From NCBI GenBank assembly GCA_964548535.1, contig CAZJRQ010000054.1, positions 1 through 9,888 on the forward strand: a stretch of 9,888 nucleotides of DNA, in the 5' to 3' direction. This DNA comes from CAZJRQ01 sp964548535 (GTDB taxonomy: Bacteria > Bacillota > Clostridia > Oscillospirales > Ruminococcaceae). Position numbers and translations under genes: made by a program. The notes beneath the pieces are model-generated. The model worked only from the letters and a program-made list of their open reading frames with translations. It searched no databases and was not told the DNA's origin. Positions within the stretch are counted from its first letter, which is position 1; each line of letters opens with the position of its first letter. Shown in pieces: positions 1 through 6,280 of this stretch.

Positions 1-29
1 TATTTGGAGTTGTTTTTCTTTTTTATTTG

Positions 30-2546
30 TCAACTATCTATTGTAGCATAACATTCGTCGATTGCTTCTCTAGACATCGTGCTGTAATCGCTGTCAACTA
101 TTAATAAATCTTTACATTCAATATGCTCCTCGTACAAGCCAACCAACTCGTACACAGAATATCCGCATAATTGTTTTTTGTGTAACTTTACAACAACATC
201 ATTTAATGTTTTGCGAAGTTCATAAAGTTTATTAGCAGTTTGCTCATACTCTTCTGGACATTTTGTATTACCAACTGCCAACGTGTTTTCAAGTTGTTTT
301 AATACGTTTTTCTTTTGAGCCTTATTTGAATGAAGTTCCAAACAAAAAGGTGCTAAACCAATATTGGTCAATCTAGTTTGTACTACAGACAGCGCAGCCA
401 TTTTAGCCGCAACAAATAAAACTGATTTACCTTGATATAAGGTATTTGCAATCATATTAGTAATCGTCTGCGACTTACCAGTTCCCGGAGGTCCATGTAA
501 CACAAAACTTTGACCTTTAGCCGCTGTAACAATTGCCGCTAATTGAGAAGAATCAACGCTAGATGGAATTGCAACATCTGAAGGTGACAATAAATCATCT
601 AAGTTTTCAGCACAAACAAATTCTTCTTCCGCCCATTCCATTTTGCCAGCAATCAAACTTGATACAATTTTATTTTCAGTTAGCTCATCTGCTCTATTTC
701 TAATATCATTCCACATAACAAATCTGCTAAATGAAAACAGCCCAATAAATGCGATTTCTTTAACGTCCCAACCTGTCTGATTCATTATAGCAAGACGAAT
801 AGTCTTAAAAATTAAGGGAACATCAATTCCACTTTCATCCTGCGGAAGTGGATCTAATCCAGAAATAGTTATACCATAAAACTGACGTAAAAACTCAAGT
901 AACGTTATATTTATTTGCGGTTCGTCATCTCTAACACGAATAACATAACCTTTATCACCAAGTTTTTTTACAATGTCAACTGGTATCATAATAAGTGGTG
1001 CATAACGTTCTTTTTTACTTTTTTCTGTGTCGTACCATTTTAAAAATCCTAATGCTAGATATAATATGTTTGTACCGTTTTCCTCTAAGCTGTTTTTTGA
1101 GCTTCGAACAAGCTCTTTAACAGCACGTATTAATTCCTTGTCATTTAAAAATGTTCTAATTCTCTTATTCTTAAATTCAGATTCAGTAATTGCTAAAATC
1201 ATATCTCGATCATTTTCAATTTCAAACATTTTCGAATCTCGTACTAAGTTAGCTGCATCTTTTGCCATAGGAAGAATGCTAAACTCTTCGCCATCTGCCA
1301 AATTATCTTCTAGCATTGCCAAATCAGCACACATAATTTGAAAAACATTTTTTGTCATTCTAAAATTAAGCAAAGTGTTTCGCAGACTCATATCTAAAAG
1401 TTTCCGTTCCCATATCTGCTGACGGGTTATCTCTCGTTCTTCAACTTGAAGATGCTTTAACGTAGTGTCAACTGTTTTGGGAACATCAGTTATATCTTTT
1501 TTATTTCGCTCACCATAATTAACCGTTTCAAATATTCCGTCTTTTAGAATTTTAACTGGCATAGGATATATGCACAGTTCTCTAGCTCTTTGAATGTCTA
1601 TTGCCAGCGTAAAGTCATCCTCATCAACCAAACGATCATTTGCGTGCTTTTGAGCTAAGTCTATATTAGTATCCTTTCCAATAATAAAATCAGTACATTC
1701 AATTAACTCTATTTCATTTATCCCATTAATAATACGCTTTTTTATAGCACTGACGTCATCTACTATTACATCTGTAAAAGTTTTATCTTCTAACCAATAT
1801 CCTAAAAAGGCATGTCCTTTTATTAATATTATTATAGTATTTATATTAACAGCCTCAAGACAGCTCGCCAACAGCACCGTAAGGTCTATACACGTTCCCT
1901 GTTTACTTTGCAAAACATCCTGCGGAACACGAACTCTTTGTCCAAGTTGTTCAAAACTTGCTGGTGGCAATGTATATGCAATATTTTCTTCTTGCAATGC
2001 TGCATAAATTGCTGCTACTTGAATTTTAACGTCATTAATATCATCTGTTTGGTAAGCTGTAAATGACGGATCACCTTTCCATTTTTGAAGATATTTTGAT
2101 GCTTTGGAAACAACCTCAGATATTTTAGGCAGATTGGGCATGACAAAAGCCGCAATAAATTCTGGCATAACATATGCGCCAAGCCAATAATCATGCGGTA
2201 AAATCTCTATACTTTTATAATCTTCATAGATACACTCTTCTCCTGAATAAATCTGAATCTGTATATTACCAAGCATTTTTTCAGATAATTCAAATAGATA
2301 ATCTGATGACATAAAAATTTGCAGTGGAGTTAAATCAATTTTCTGTCCTGGAGAAATTGCTGGAAGAGATTTAGTATACTCATTCACAAATTCTGGAGAA
2401 AATTTAAGCTTTACTGATAAATTTTCAATCGTAATTTCACTTACATTTTCAATAGTAAAATTATAAATAATAGGCACCTGATTTTGCTGTAATGCAAAAC
2501 AGATTTTCTTAAGTGCTTCAACTTCGACTATAATTTTTTCTTGCAT
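30..2546 (-). CDS. DUF4011-type superfamily 1 helicase with transglutaminase-like domain, C-terminally truncated
   Basis: The 838-residue product has the N-terminal architecture of large DUF4011 helicases. A beta-rich region (about 1-115) precedes a transglutaminase-like domain (about 140-260) with Gly-Thr-Cys219-Ile-Asp-Leu and Gly-His245-Ala-Phe, plus Asp254 as a possible third catalytic residue. The DUF4011 hallmark WERKLLDMSLRNTLLNFR lies at 379-396. Next come a Q-motif-like Gln668, Walker A GPPGTGKSQ (685-693) and a motif Ia-like segment (about 709-726). The frame then ends with TGA. Walker B, motifs III-VI and the C-terminal nuclease-like domain of full-length relatives (roughly 1300-2000 residues) are missing, so ATP-driven unwinding is unlikely from this protein alone. 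The ATG is supported by GGGGTGAG eight bases upstream and a promoter at 2588-2616. Related proteins are reported as single-gene phage-defence systems (Hhe type, from memory). Whether the TGA is natural, a mutation or a sequencing error cannot be decided, because the window ends 29 bases beyond it. Confidence 0.85.
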   Translation of the reverse strand: MQEKIIVEVEALKKICFALQQNQVPIIYNFTIENVSEITIENLSVKLKFSPEFVNEYTKSLPAISPGQKIDLTPLQIFMSSDYLFELSEKMLGNIQIQIYSGEECIYEDYKSIEILPHDYWLGAYVMPEFIAAFVMPNLPKISEVVSKASKYLQKWKGDPSFTAYQTDDINDVKIQVAAIYAALQEENIAYTLPPASFEQLGQRVRVPQDVLQSKQGTCIDLTVLLASCLEAVNINTIIILIKGHAFLGYWLEDKTFTDVIVDDVSAIKKRIINGINEIELIECTDFIIGKDTNIDLAQKHANDRLVDEDDFTLAIDIQRARELCIYPMPVKILKDGIFETVNYGERNKKDITDVPKTVDTTLKHLQVEEREITRQQIWERKLLDMSLRNTLLNFRMTKNVFQIMCADLAMLEDNLADGEEFSILPMAKDAANLVRDSKMFEIENDRDMILAITESEFKNKRIRTFLNDKELIRAVKELVRSSKNSLEENGTNILYLALGFLKWYDTEKSKKERYAPLIMIPVDIVKKLGDKGYVIRVRDDEPQINITLLEFLRQFYGITISGLDPLPQDESGIDVPLIFKTIRLAIMNQTGWDVKEIAFIGLFSFSRFVMWNDIRNRADELTENKIVSSLIAGKMEWAEEEFVCAENLDDLLSPSDVAIPSSVDSSQLAAIVTAAKGQSFVLHGPPGTGKSQTITNMIANTLYQGKSVLFVAAKMAALSVVQTRLTNIGLAPFCLELHSNKAQKKNVLKQLENTLAVGNTKCPEEYEQTANKLYELRKTLNDVVVKLHKKQLCGYSVYELVGLYEEHIECKDLLIVDSDYSTMSREAIDECYATIDS

Positions 2547-2587
2547 AACTCACTCACCCCAATATAACTTTAAATTTCATATTAATA

Positions 2588-2616
2588 AGTATATCACAAG
2601 AATCTTATATTTGCAA
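2588..2616 (-). promoter_or_regulatory. sigma-A promoter of the DUF4011 helicase gene
   Basis: Read on the minus strand, TTGCAA (2611-2616) and TATACT (2588-2593) are separated by exactly 17 bases. The -10 is preceded by TGA, giving an extended -10 (TGnTATACT). Transcription should begin near 2580, leaving a leader of about 35 bases before the ATG at 2546. The helicase therefore appears to be a separate unit from the DJ-1/RidA genes, from which a hairpin at 2669-2705 divides it. Confidence 0.7.
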
Positions 2617-2668
2617 CAAACAACGATAATTTTCGACTTTTATTTTTAAAAATTGTGTAAAATGCATA

Positions 2669-2705
2669 AAATAATAACCACCAGCTTAGCCAATGGTTAT
2701 TATTT
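2669..2705 (-). terminator. hairpin terminator after the DJ-1 gene
   Basis: AAATAATAACCA (2669-2680) and TGGTTATTATTT (2694-2705) form a perfect 12-bp inverted repeat with a 13-base loop. G-T pairs could extend the stem inward. On the minus strand it is followed by a moderately T-rich stretch (ATGCATTTTACACAATTTTT). It sits about 55 bases past the DJ-1 stop codon and upstream of the helicase promoter, where an end for the ridA/DJ-1 transcript is expected. The stem is AT-rich, so termination may be incomplete. Confidence 0.6.
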
Positions 2706-2759
2706 CCGTTTTTGTATATAACATGTTCAATCTCTAGTCCTGAAGATTACCAAACTCCC

Positions 2760-3407
2760 TCACATAATAGGCATAGCTGATTCGTAATAGCCTAATTTGT
2801 GAACATTATACCATTCAAGAACAATTTTTTCAGGTGCTATATCTAGGGCAATTAGCATTTCTTTTGCAAACTCAAGCGCTGCTGTTCCATTTGCTGTGAT
2901 AATATTTTTATCACAAACAGCTTGTTTCATTAAATATTTATCCTCGCCAGTATATTTTTTCCCGCACCATTGTTTTAAAGCGTTCAAATCATTACTTGTA
3001 TGTTCAATATCGTTTAACAAACCGATTGCACCTAAAAATACAGTCGCATCACATATTGCACCGACGACTTTATTTTCATCTATTGCCTTATCAACTAAAG
3101 ACTTTATTTTCAGTGCATCTTTATTTCTCCACGACTTACCGCCGACTAATACTAGCCCCTCAAATACATCAGGAACAGAGTTTATATCATAATCAGGAAC
3201 AACTGTAAATCCGCCTATTGATTTCACATTATTCTTGTTTATAGAAACTGTTTTTACAATGTATTTTTCCTGCCCTAAGTCATTTGTGTATGACGAAAAG
3301 TCATTTGTGTATGATGAAAAGTCATTTATAAATGATGCTAAATATGCATACTCCCAATCAGCAAATTCATCTAAAATAACAAAAAGTATAACTTTCTTCA
3401 TTTGCAT
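2760..3407 (-). CDS. DJ-1/PfpI family protein
   Basis: The 215-residue product is of usual size for the DJ-1/PfpI (class I glutamine amidotransferase-like) superfamily. It begins with a typical first beta strand (KKVILFVILDEFADWEYA). The nucleophile elbow is at AIC119DATVFLGAIGLL, with an upstream LVLVGG strand (86-90) leading to the active-site region. Family members include glyoxalase III/deglycase-like enzymes, proteases and isonitrile hydratase; the substrate here cannot be told. An unusual insertion near residues 28-43 (NDFSSYTNDFSSYTND) comes from an in-frame 21-bp tandem repeat between the first helix and second strand. Translation may start at Met1 (GGAG only 4 bases away) or Met3 at 3401 (GGAG 10 bases away). 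It lies 19 bases after the RidA gene and is almost certainly co-transcribed with it, suggesting a shared role in handling reactive metabolites. Confidence 0.85.
   Translation of the reverse strand: MQMKKVILFVILDEFADWEYAYLASFINDFSSYTNDFSSYTNDLGQEKYIVKTVSINKNNVKSIGGFTVVPDYDINSVPDVFEGLVLVGGKSWRNKDALKIKSLVDKAIDENKVVGAICDATVFLGAIGLLNDIEHTSNDLNALKQWCGKKYTGEDKYLMKQAVCDKNIITANGTAALEFAKEMLIALDIAPEKIVLEWYNVHKLGYYESAMPIM
3280..3342 (-). repeat. 21-bp tandem repeat inside the DJ-1 gene
   Basis: Two consecutive 21-bp units (3280-3300 and 3301-3321) differ at one base. A third, diverged unit follows (3322-3342; TCATTTATAAATGATGCTAAA on the plus strand). Each unit encodes seven residues (repeat DFSSYTN), so gain or loss of a unit keeps the reading frame. 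The repeat lengthens a surface segment near residues 28-43 of the DJ-1-like protein. Confidence 0.9.
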
Positions 3408-3426
3408 TTCACTCCACTCTCAATAA

Positions 3427-3792
3427 TTATTTCTTATAAGCAATTCCATCAATTTGTATGTGAAGTCCGTCTGGACCTCCGAAGTGTGCAAATTCAGTTC
3501 GAATTGTTTTTCTTGCAGGATATTCTCCCTTAAAACGTTCTTTAAACACTTTCTCCATAACAGGAATATTCCAAACATCTCTCATTAAAACATCAATTTT
3601 CACAACAGATGCGAGTGTTAAATCAAACATACTTAAACGCTTTTCCATATCATCAAGCGCACCATTCACTTGCTCTTCAAATGGGCCACCAACATTTCCA
3701 GCACAATATCCTAAAAACAAAAAACCTCCTGCTTCTACCACATCAGCATGTGCCCACTCCTCATTAATATTATATCTTTTTATACTGCTCAT
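3427..3792 (-). CDS. RidA family protein (YjgF/YER057c/UK114)
   Basis: The 121-residue product matches the RidA fold in length and motifs: SSIKRYNINEEWAHADVVEAGGFLFLGY at the N-terminus, a central FxxxDLTLASVVKIDVLM segment, and a C-terminal PARKTIRTEF with the conserved arginine (Arg94). The canonical glutamate that activates water in enamine/imine deaminases corresponds to IQID115GIA, so it is aspartate here. Conventional RidA hydrolyses reactive 2-aminoacrylate; the Glu-to-Asp change and the HFGGPDGLH loop suggest a RidA subfamily whose substrate may differ. Start choice: an ATG lies 15 bases upstream at 3807, but the GGAGG of the ribosome binding site (3801-3805) overlaps its codons and is 8 bases from the ATG at 3792, so 3792 is preferred. 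It is the first gene of a pair with DJ-1, downstream of a WYL regulator. Confidence 0.87.
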   Translation of the reverse strand: MSSIKRYNINEEWAHADVVEAGGFLFLGYCAGNVGGPFEEQVNGALDDMEKRLSMFDLTLASVVKIDVLMRDVWNIPVMEKVFKERFKGEYPARKTIRTEFAHFGGPDGLHIQIDGIAYKK

Positions 3793-3800
3793 AATTAATT

Positions 3801-3805
3801 CCTCC
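3801..3805 (-). promoter_or_regulatory. ribosome binding site that sets the RidA start
   Basis: GGAGG lies eight bases before the ATG at 3792. It also forms part of ATGGAGG, whose own ATG (3807) would give five extra residues (MEELI) but has no Shine-Dalgarno sequence at a useful distance. The downstream ATG is therefore the better start. Confidence 0.75.
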
Positions 3806-3816
3806 ATGTTTTCTAG

Positions 3817-3825
3817 ATCATAACA
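3817..3825 (-). promoter_or_regulatory. possible extended -10 promoter before RidA
   Basis: On the minus strand the gap between the regulator and RidA contains TGTTATGAT, an extended -10 (TGnTATnAT) 25 bases upstream of the RidA ATG. No good -35 is visible (TACTGT or ACTGTA at 16-17 bases). This would let ridA and DJ-1 be transcribed independently of the broken regulator gene, and would be a natural target for that regulator. Confidence 0.4.
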
Positions 3826-3853
3826 CAGAAACTATGACTACAGTATGTCGTAA

Positions 3854-4766
3854 TTATTCATATAATTTCAAAATATTTTCTGACGATTTGCAAAGCCTGT
3901 CAATCAGCTTTTGCGGTTCTAAAATTCTTATATCTTCTTCTAGTGAAAGAAGTGTGCCATACCAGAAATGCTCGTTTTCAACAACGTAAGTTTCCATTAT
4001 AATAGACCCATCCTCAATTTGCTCAACAGGTTTCGCTCTTAGATACTCAATGCATTTTGTTTTCATAACTTCACTGCATATAAATCTAATTTTCATGTAT
4101 TTTCTATCATCAGCTCTTTGTTCCATGTAGTTAAAAACTTCTTGAGTGTTATGCACTTTTGAAAAAGGTTTATGTGTATTTTCCAAATCTTCCATACGAA
4201 CAAGCTTGTACATAGCGTAGGTATTTTTATCCTCTAAGTATGCAATTATGTACCAGGCATACCACTTATAAATCACATAAATGGGTTCAACTTCGTGGTA
4301 CTTGATGATGTTATCAGCATTTGTATATTTAAATGATATTTTCTTTTTTCTTCAATTGCATTTTTGGCTATGGATAAAAACTCACAAACAGTATGCTGTT
4401 CTTTTCCACAGAGAAATCCAGCATAACATTTGAATTTTGATTTGTAGAAATCGACTGAATTTTTTCAAGTGTATCATTTATTTTTTTATCATCAAATGCT
4501 GAAACATATCCTTGCAAAGCTGTGATTATCTGAACATAATCATTTCCCAAGGCAGGTTGTGTATTCATTTTAAAAGTATCAATAATTTCATATCCACCGT
4601 CAGCTCCAAATGTTGAAACAACAGGAATCCCCGCAAGAAAAATGCTCTCCATATCTCGCTGAATAGTTCTGATAGAAACCTCAAACTTTTCTGCAAGAGT
4701 GGACGCTGAGGTTTTTTGATGATTAAGCAGATAAATTGTAATAGCTAAAAGTCGGTCTATTTTCAT
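3854..4766 (-). pseudogene. YafY/WYL-domain transcriptional regulator, split by two frameshifts
   Basis: Two adjacent frames encode one protein. The upstream part (4368-4766) has an N-terminal helix-turn-helix (MKIDRLLAITIYLL, then STLAEKFEVSIRTIQRDME). The downstream part (3854-4276) has WYL-domain features (YKWYAWYIIAYLEDKNTYAMYKL). Between them a third frame encodes the missing linker (EQHTVCEFLSIAKNAIEEK, then ISFKYTNADNIIKYHEVEP). One extra A near 4402-4406 and another in the A-runs at 4339-4349 restore a continuous 304-residue protein of normal family length. Both lesions are single-A losses in A-rich runs, so a sequencing error is as plausible as real decay. Start at 4766 is chosen because GGAG (4773-4776) is six bases upstream; the ATG at 4778 overlaps that site. 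WYL regulators sense small ligands or nucleic acid and often control the adjacent gene, here ridA/DJ-1 on the same strand 61 bases downstream. Confidence 0.85.
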
Positions 4767-4915
4767 TTTGTTCTCCATTTAAATATAGATTTAACATTTT
4801 CATTTTTAACTTACGTACAGATTTTACAATATCTAAGACACAAAATCCAGAATAGGTTGATTTAATTAAGCTGATTCAAGTTACTCATTCTTGCAAACAC
4901 ACAGCTTTTTTACAG

Positions 4916-4966
4916 TATATCACAGATATATCTACTCGTCAACGTCGGTATCAACTGTGATATCAC
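4916..4966. promoter_or_regulatory. two dyads upstream of the WYL regulator gene
   Basis: TATATC-ACA-GATATA (4916-4930) and the perfect palindrome GTGATATCAC (4957-4966) lie 150-200 bases upstream of the regulator start. They share the core ATATCACAG/CTGTGATAT as a 9-bp inverted repeat (4917-4925 and 4955-4963). They could bind a dimeric repressor, possibly the WYL protein itself, or form a leader hairpin. This is pattern evidence only. Confidence 0.3.
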
Positions 4967-5013
4967 GAAAAATCGAGAGTAAAACCAATGTTTTTATATC
5001 TTAAAATTATTAT

Positions 5014-5050
5014 AAAAATAACCGCTATGATTTTCATAACGGTTATTTTT
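5014..5050. terminator. bidirectional hairpin terminator
   Basis: AAAAATAACCG (5014-5024) and CGGTTATTTTT (5040-5050) form an 11-bp stem. The interior TATGA/TCATA can extend it around one mismatch, leaving a 3-base loop. Runs of T follow on both strands. It lies about 80 bases past the stop codon of the solute-binding-protein remnant on the minus strand and is best read as that lost gene's terminator. Confidence 0.75.
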
Positions 5051-5132
5051 CACGCATACGAATCCGTAGTTGCATATATTCATGGCTATGTAGTGATTTC
5101 AGCATTCTCCAGATTTATGATATTTAATGGCA

Positions 5133-5282
5133 CTAAATACCATCCAGTTGCTTATTAATTTCATCAATCACATCATCTATTCCAGCTGATTTTAGCTTGG
5201 CAATAGCTTTATCAGTCGAAAATTGATATTCATAATCTTTGTAGTCTTCACTAGTTGGATATACATAGACTGCACAAGACCA
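5133..5282 (-). pseudogene. C-terminal remnant of an extracellular solute-binding protein (DUF3502/LipO-like)
   Basis: On the minus strand a 49-codon frame without a start codon ends at TAG (5133-5135). Its end, AKLKSAGIDDVIDEINKQLD, resembles the conserved C-terminus of lipoprotein sugar-binding proteins of ABC importers (family 1 solute-binding, DUF3502 tail: KAAGIDxVIxExxxQLD). A stop codon (5283-5285) closes the frame upstream and the rest of the roughly 500-residue protein is absent. The KTR-gene terminator begins only about 40 bases away, so the breakpoint lies between 5283 and 5321. The remnant probably marks where the efflux cassette replaced or joined older chromosomal DNA. Family identity rests on a short tail and is moderately certain. 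Confidence 0.45.
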
Positions 5283-5321
5283 TTAAAACAGCTTAAATTT
5301 AAATCAGGGATAGCTATTAAG

Positions 5322-5363
5322 AAAAAAGGCCAATAAAAGTGGTTAAATCCACAAGTTATTGGC
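5322..5363 (-). terminator. strong intrinsic terminator of the efflux operon
   Basis: GCCAATAA (5329-5336) pairs with TTATTGGC (5356-5363). An inner GTGG/CCAC stem (5339-5342/5349-5352) closes the hairpin. On the minus strand it runs directly into CTTTTTTC. The upstream arm begins at the stop codon of the KTR gene, so the operon ends with almost no 3' untranslated region. Confidence 0.88.
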
Positions 5364-5544
5364 TCTGCGTCTTAGCGGCTGGCTCTTTGATGACTGATAC
5401 ATTCTGTTGTCTTACATTGATAATCGTTTCCTGCTTGCACTTCGGGCAAAACAACAGGAAGTTTTTCAGTTCCGTAGAAACGAGGAGTTTAATCCTTGTT
5501 TTGCTTTTACATATCGGACATAATAACCACCTGCCGTTATCCAT
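5356..5544 (-). CDS. cysteine-rich KTR domain protein
   Basis: This 62-residue protein has two cysteine pairs, CPIC (Cys9, Cys12) and CPKC (Cys33, Cys36), spaced as in a zinc ribbon. A Lys-Thr-Arg motif (15-17), a TELKNFLLFCPKC core and a conserved tail (INVRQQNVSVIKEPAAKTQSQ read in two parts: INVRQQNVSVIKEP, AAKTQSQ) match the cysteine-rich KTR family. These proteins are common beside resistance genes and conjugative elements of Firmicutes; their molecular role is not established, though metal or nucleic-acid binding is likely. The start at 5544 uses GGAGGG (5555-5560) ten bases upstream; the ATG at 5562 overlaps that site and is less likely. It follows the permease stop by about 21 bases and is the last gene of the efflux operon. 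Its presence supports a mobile-element origin for the cassette. Confidence 0.82.
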   Translation of the reverse strand: MDNGRWLLCPICKSKTRIKLLVSTELKNFLLFCPKCKQETIINVRQQNVSVIKEPAAKTQSQ

Positions 5545-5565
5545 AGATTTTCGTCCCTCCATTTA

Positions 5566-6279
5566 TCATAAGCACTCCATTTTATTCACTTTTTTAAGTA
5601 AACCCATAAATAGGACTAGACAAATAATCATCAATACAGCACCCACTGCAAGAAAAATCGGTAAACGATAATTGCTAGTCAACATAAGGGAGTTTCCAAG
5701 TGGTGCTACAAGGATAAAAGCCGTTACGAGCGACCATATTATAGACTTCTTAAAAAAACCTACCCTAAGAGCTATGGTGCTAATTAAATTTGCGATAAAA
5801 CCGAACATAATGCTTAATAGCAAAACATTAGCAACACTGTCTAAGTCAATCGGTTTTGTTATTAGACCAGTCATATTGCCAATTAAACCAATAAATATAA
5901 GAGCTACCACATCTGAAATTATTAACATGGCAATGGTGTAAACAAAAATAAGTATAAATTTTGTAAGTAATATTTGACTTCGCTTTTGAGGGTAGCAGAA
6001 AAGTAACACATTTTTTCTCCCTGTGTATTCCGCTACAATGAATTTTGTATGCATTACGGTTCCAAGTATTGCGTAACTGCCCATTACAATAATAGAAATG
6101 AGTGGGGAGAGGTTGTTAAAGTCTGACATCTCCTGGGAAGATGGGTCGCTTGGGTCTATTAGTGGCAAGGCACTGAAAAATATTCCCATCGCCACAGCAA
6201 AAATGAAAATCCCCAAACTCCCCCATAAATAAGGTTTTAGATTATTTTTTCTAAGTTCAAGTTTTATAAGCTTCATCAT
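5566..6279 (-). CDS. ABC-2 type permease (BcrB/lantibiotic-immunity-like)
   Basis: The 237-residue membrane protein starts MMKLIKLELRKNNLKPYLWG, typical of bacitracin/lantibiotic-resistance ABC permeases. It has about six hydrophobic segments. The first (about residues 20-38) is followed by an external loop, and the next three are near 60-80, 105-130 and 145-170. The last two lie near the C-terminus (about 175-195 and 205-225). An EYTGRKNVLLFCYPQKR segment lies between membrane spans, as in BcrB-like families. The ATG at 6279 is one base after the ATPase stop codon, so the pair is translationally coupled. An in-frame TTG farther upstream (6300) is a poorer start. With the preceding ATPase it should form a half-transporter complex that expels a peptide antibiotic or other amphipathic compound; the substrate is unknown. 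Confidence 0.83.
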   Translation of the reverse strand: MMKLIKLELRKNNLKPYLWGSLGIFIFAVAMGIFFSALPLIDPSDPSSQEMSDFNNLSPLISIIVMGSYAILGTVMHTKFIVAEYTGRKNVLLFCYPQKRSQILLTKFILIFVYTIAMLIISDVVALIFIGLIGNMTGLITKPIDLDSVANVLLLSIMFGFIANLISTIALRVGFFKKSIIWSLVTAFILVAPLGNSLMLTSNYRLPIFLAVGAVLMIICLVLFMGLLKKVNKMECL

Positions 6280-6280
6280 A

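Larger units (their letters stand above)
4779..5132. other. non-coding stretch with regulator leader and old terminator
   Basis: No credible gene is present. The part next to the regulator start (4779-4980) should contain its promoter, but no clear -35/-10 pair stands out. It contains two dyads (4916-4930 and 4957-4966). The part beyond 5000 holds a strong bidirectional hairpin at 5014-5050 and the 3' flank of a degraded solute-binding-protein gene. Confidence 0.6.

Noticed and set aside
1..29. Continuation of the helicase by a frameshift at the A-rich run after the stop codon
   Set aside because: One frame (TNKKEKQLQI) is open to the edge, but ten lysine-rich residues do not resemble the expected family sequence, so there is too little sequence to support a frameshift over a real stop.
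1027..1341. Plus-strand open frame of about 100 codons
   Set aside because: It lies entirely opposite the helicase gene, has no ribosome binding site or recognisable domain, and reflects the codon bias of the minus-strand gene.
3280..3342. Short tandem repeats as a possible CRISPR array
   Set aside because: Units are directly adjacent with no spacers, are only two to three in number, and are translated in frame within the DJ-1 gene.
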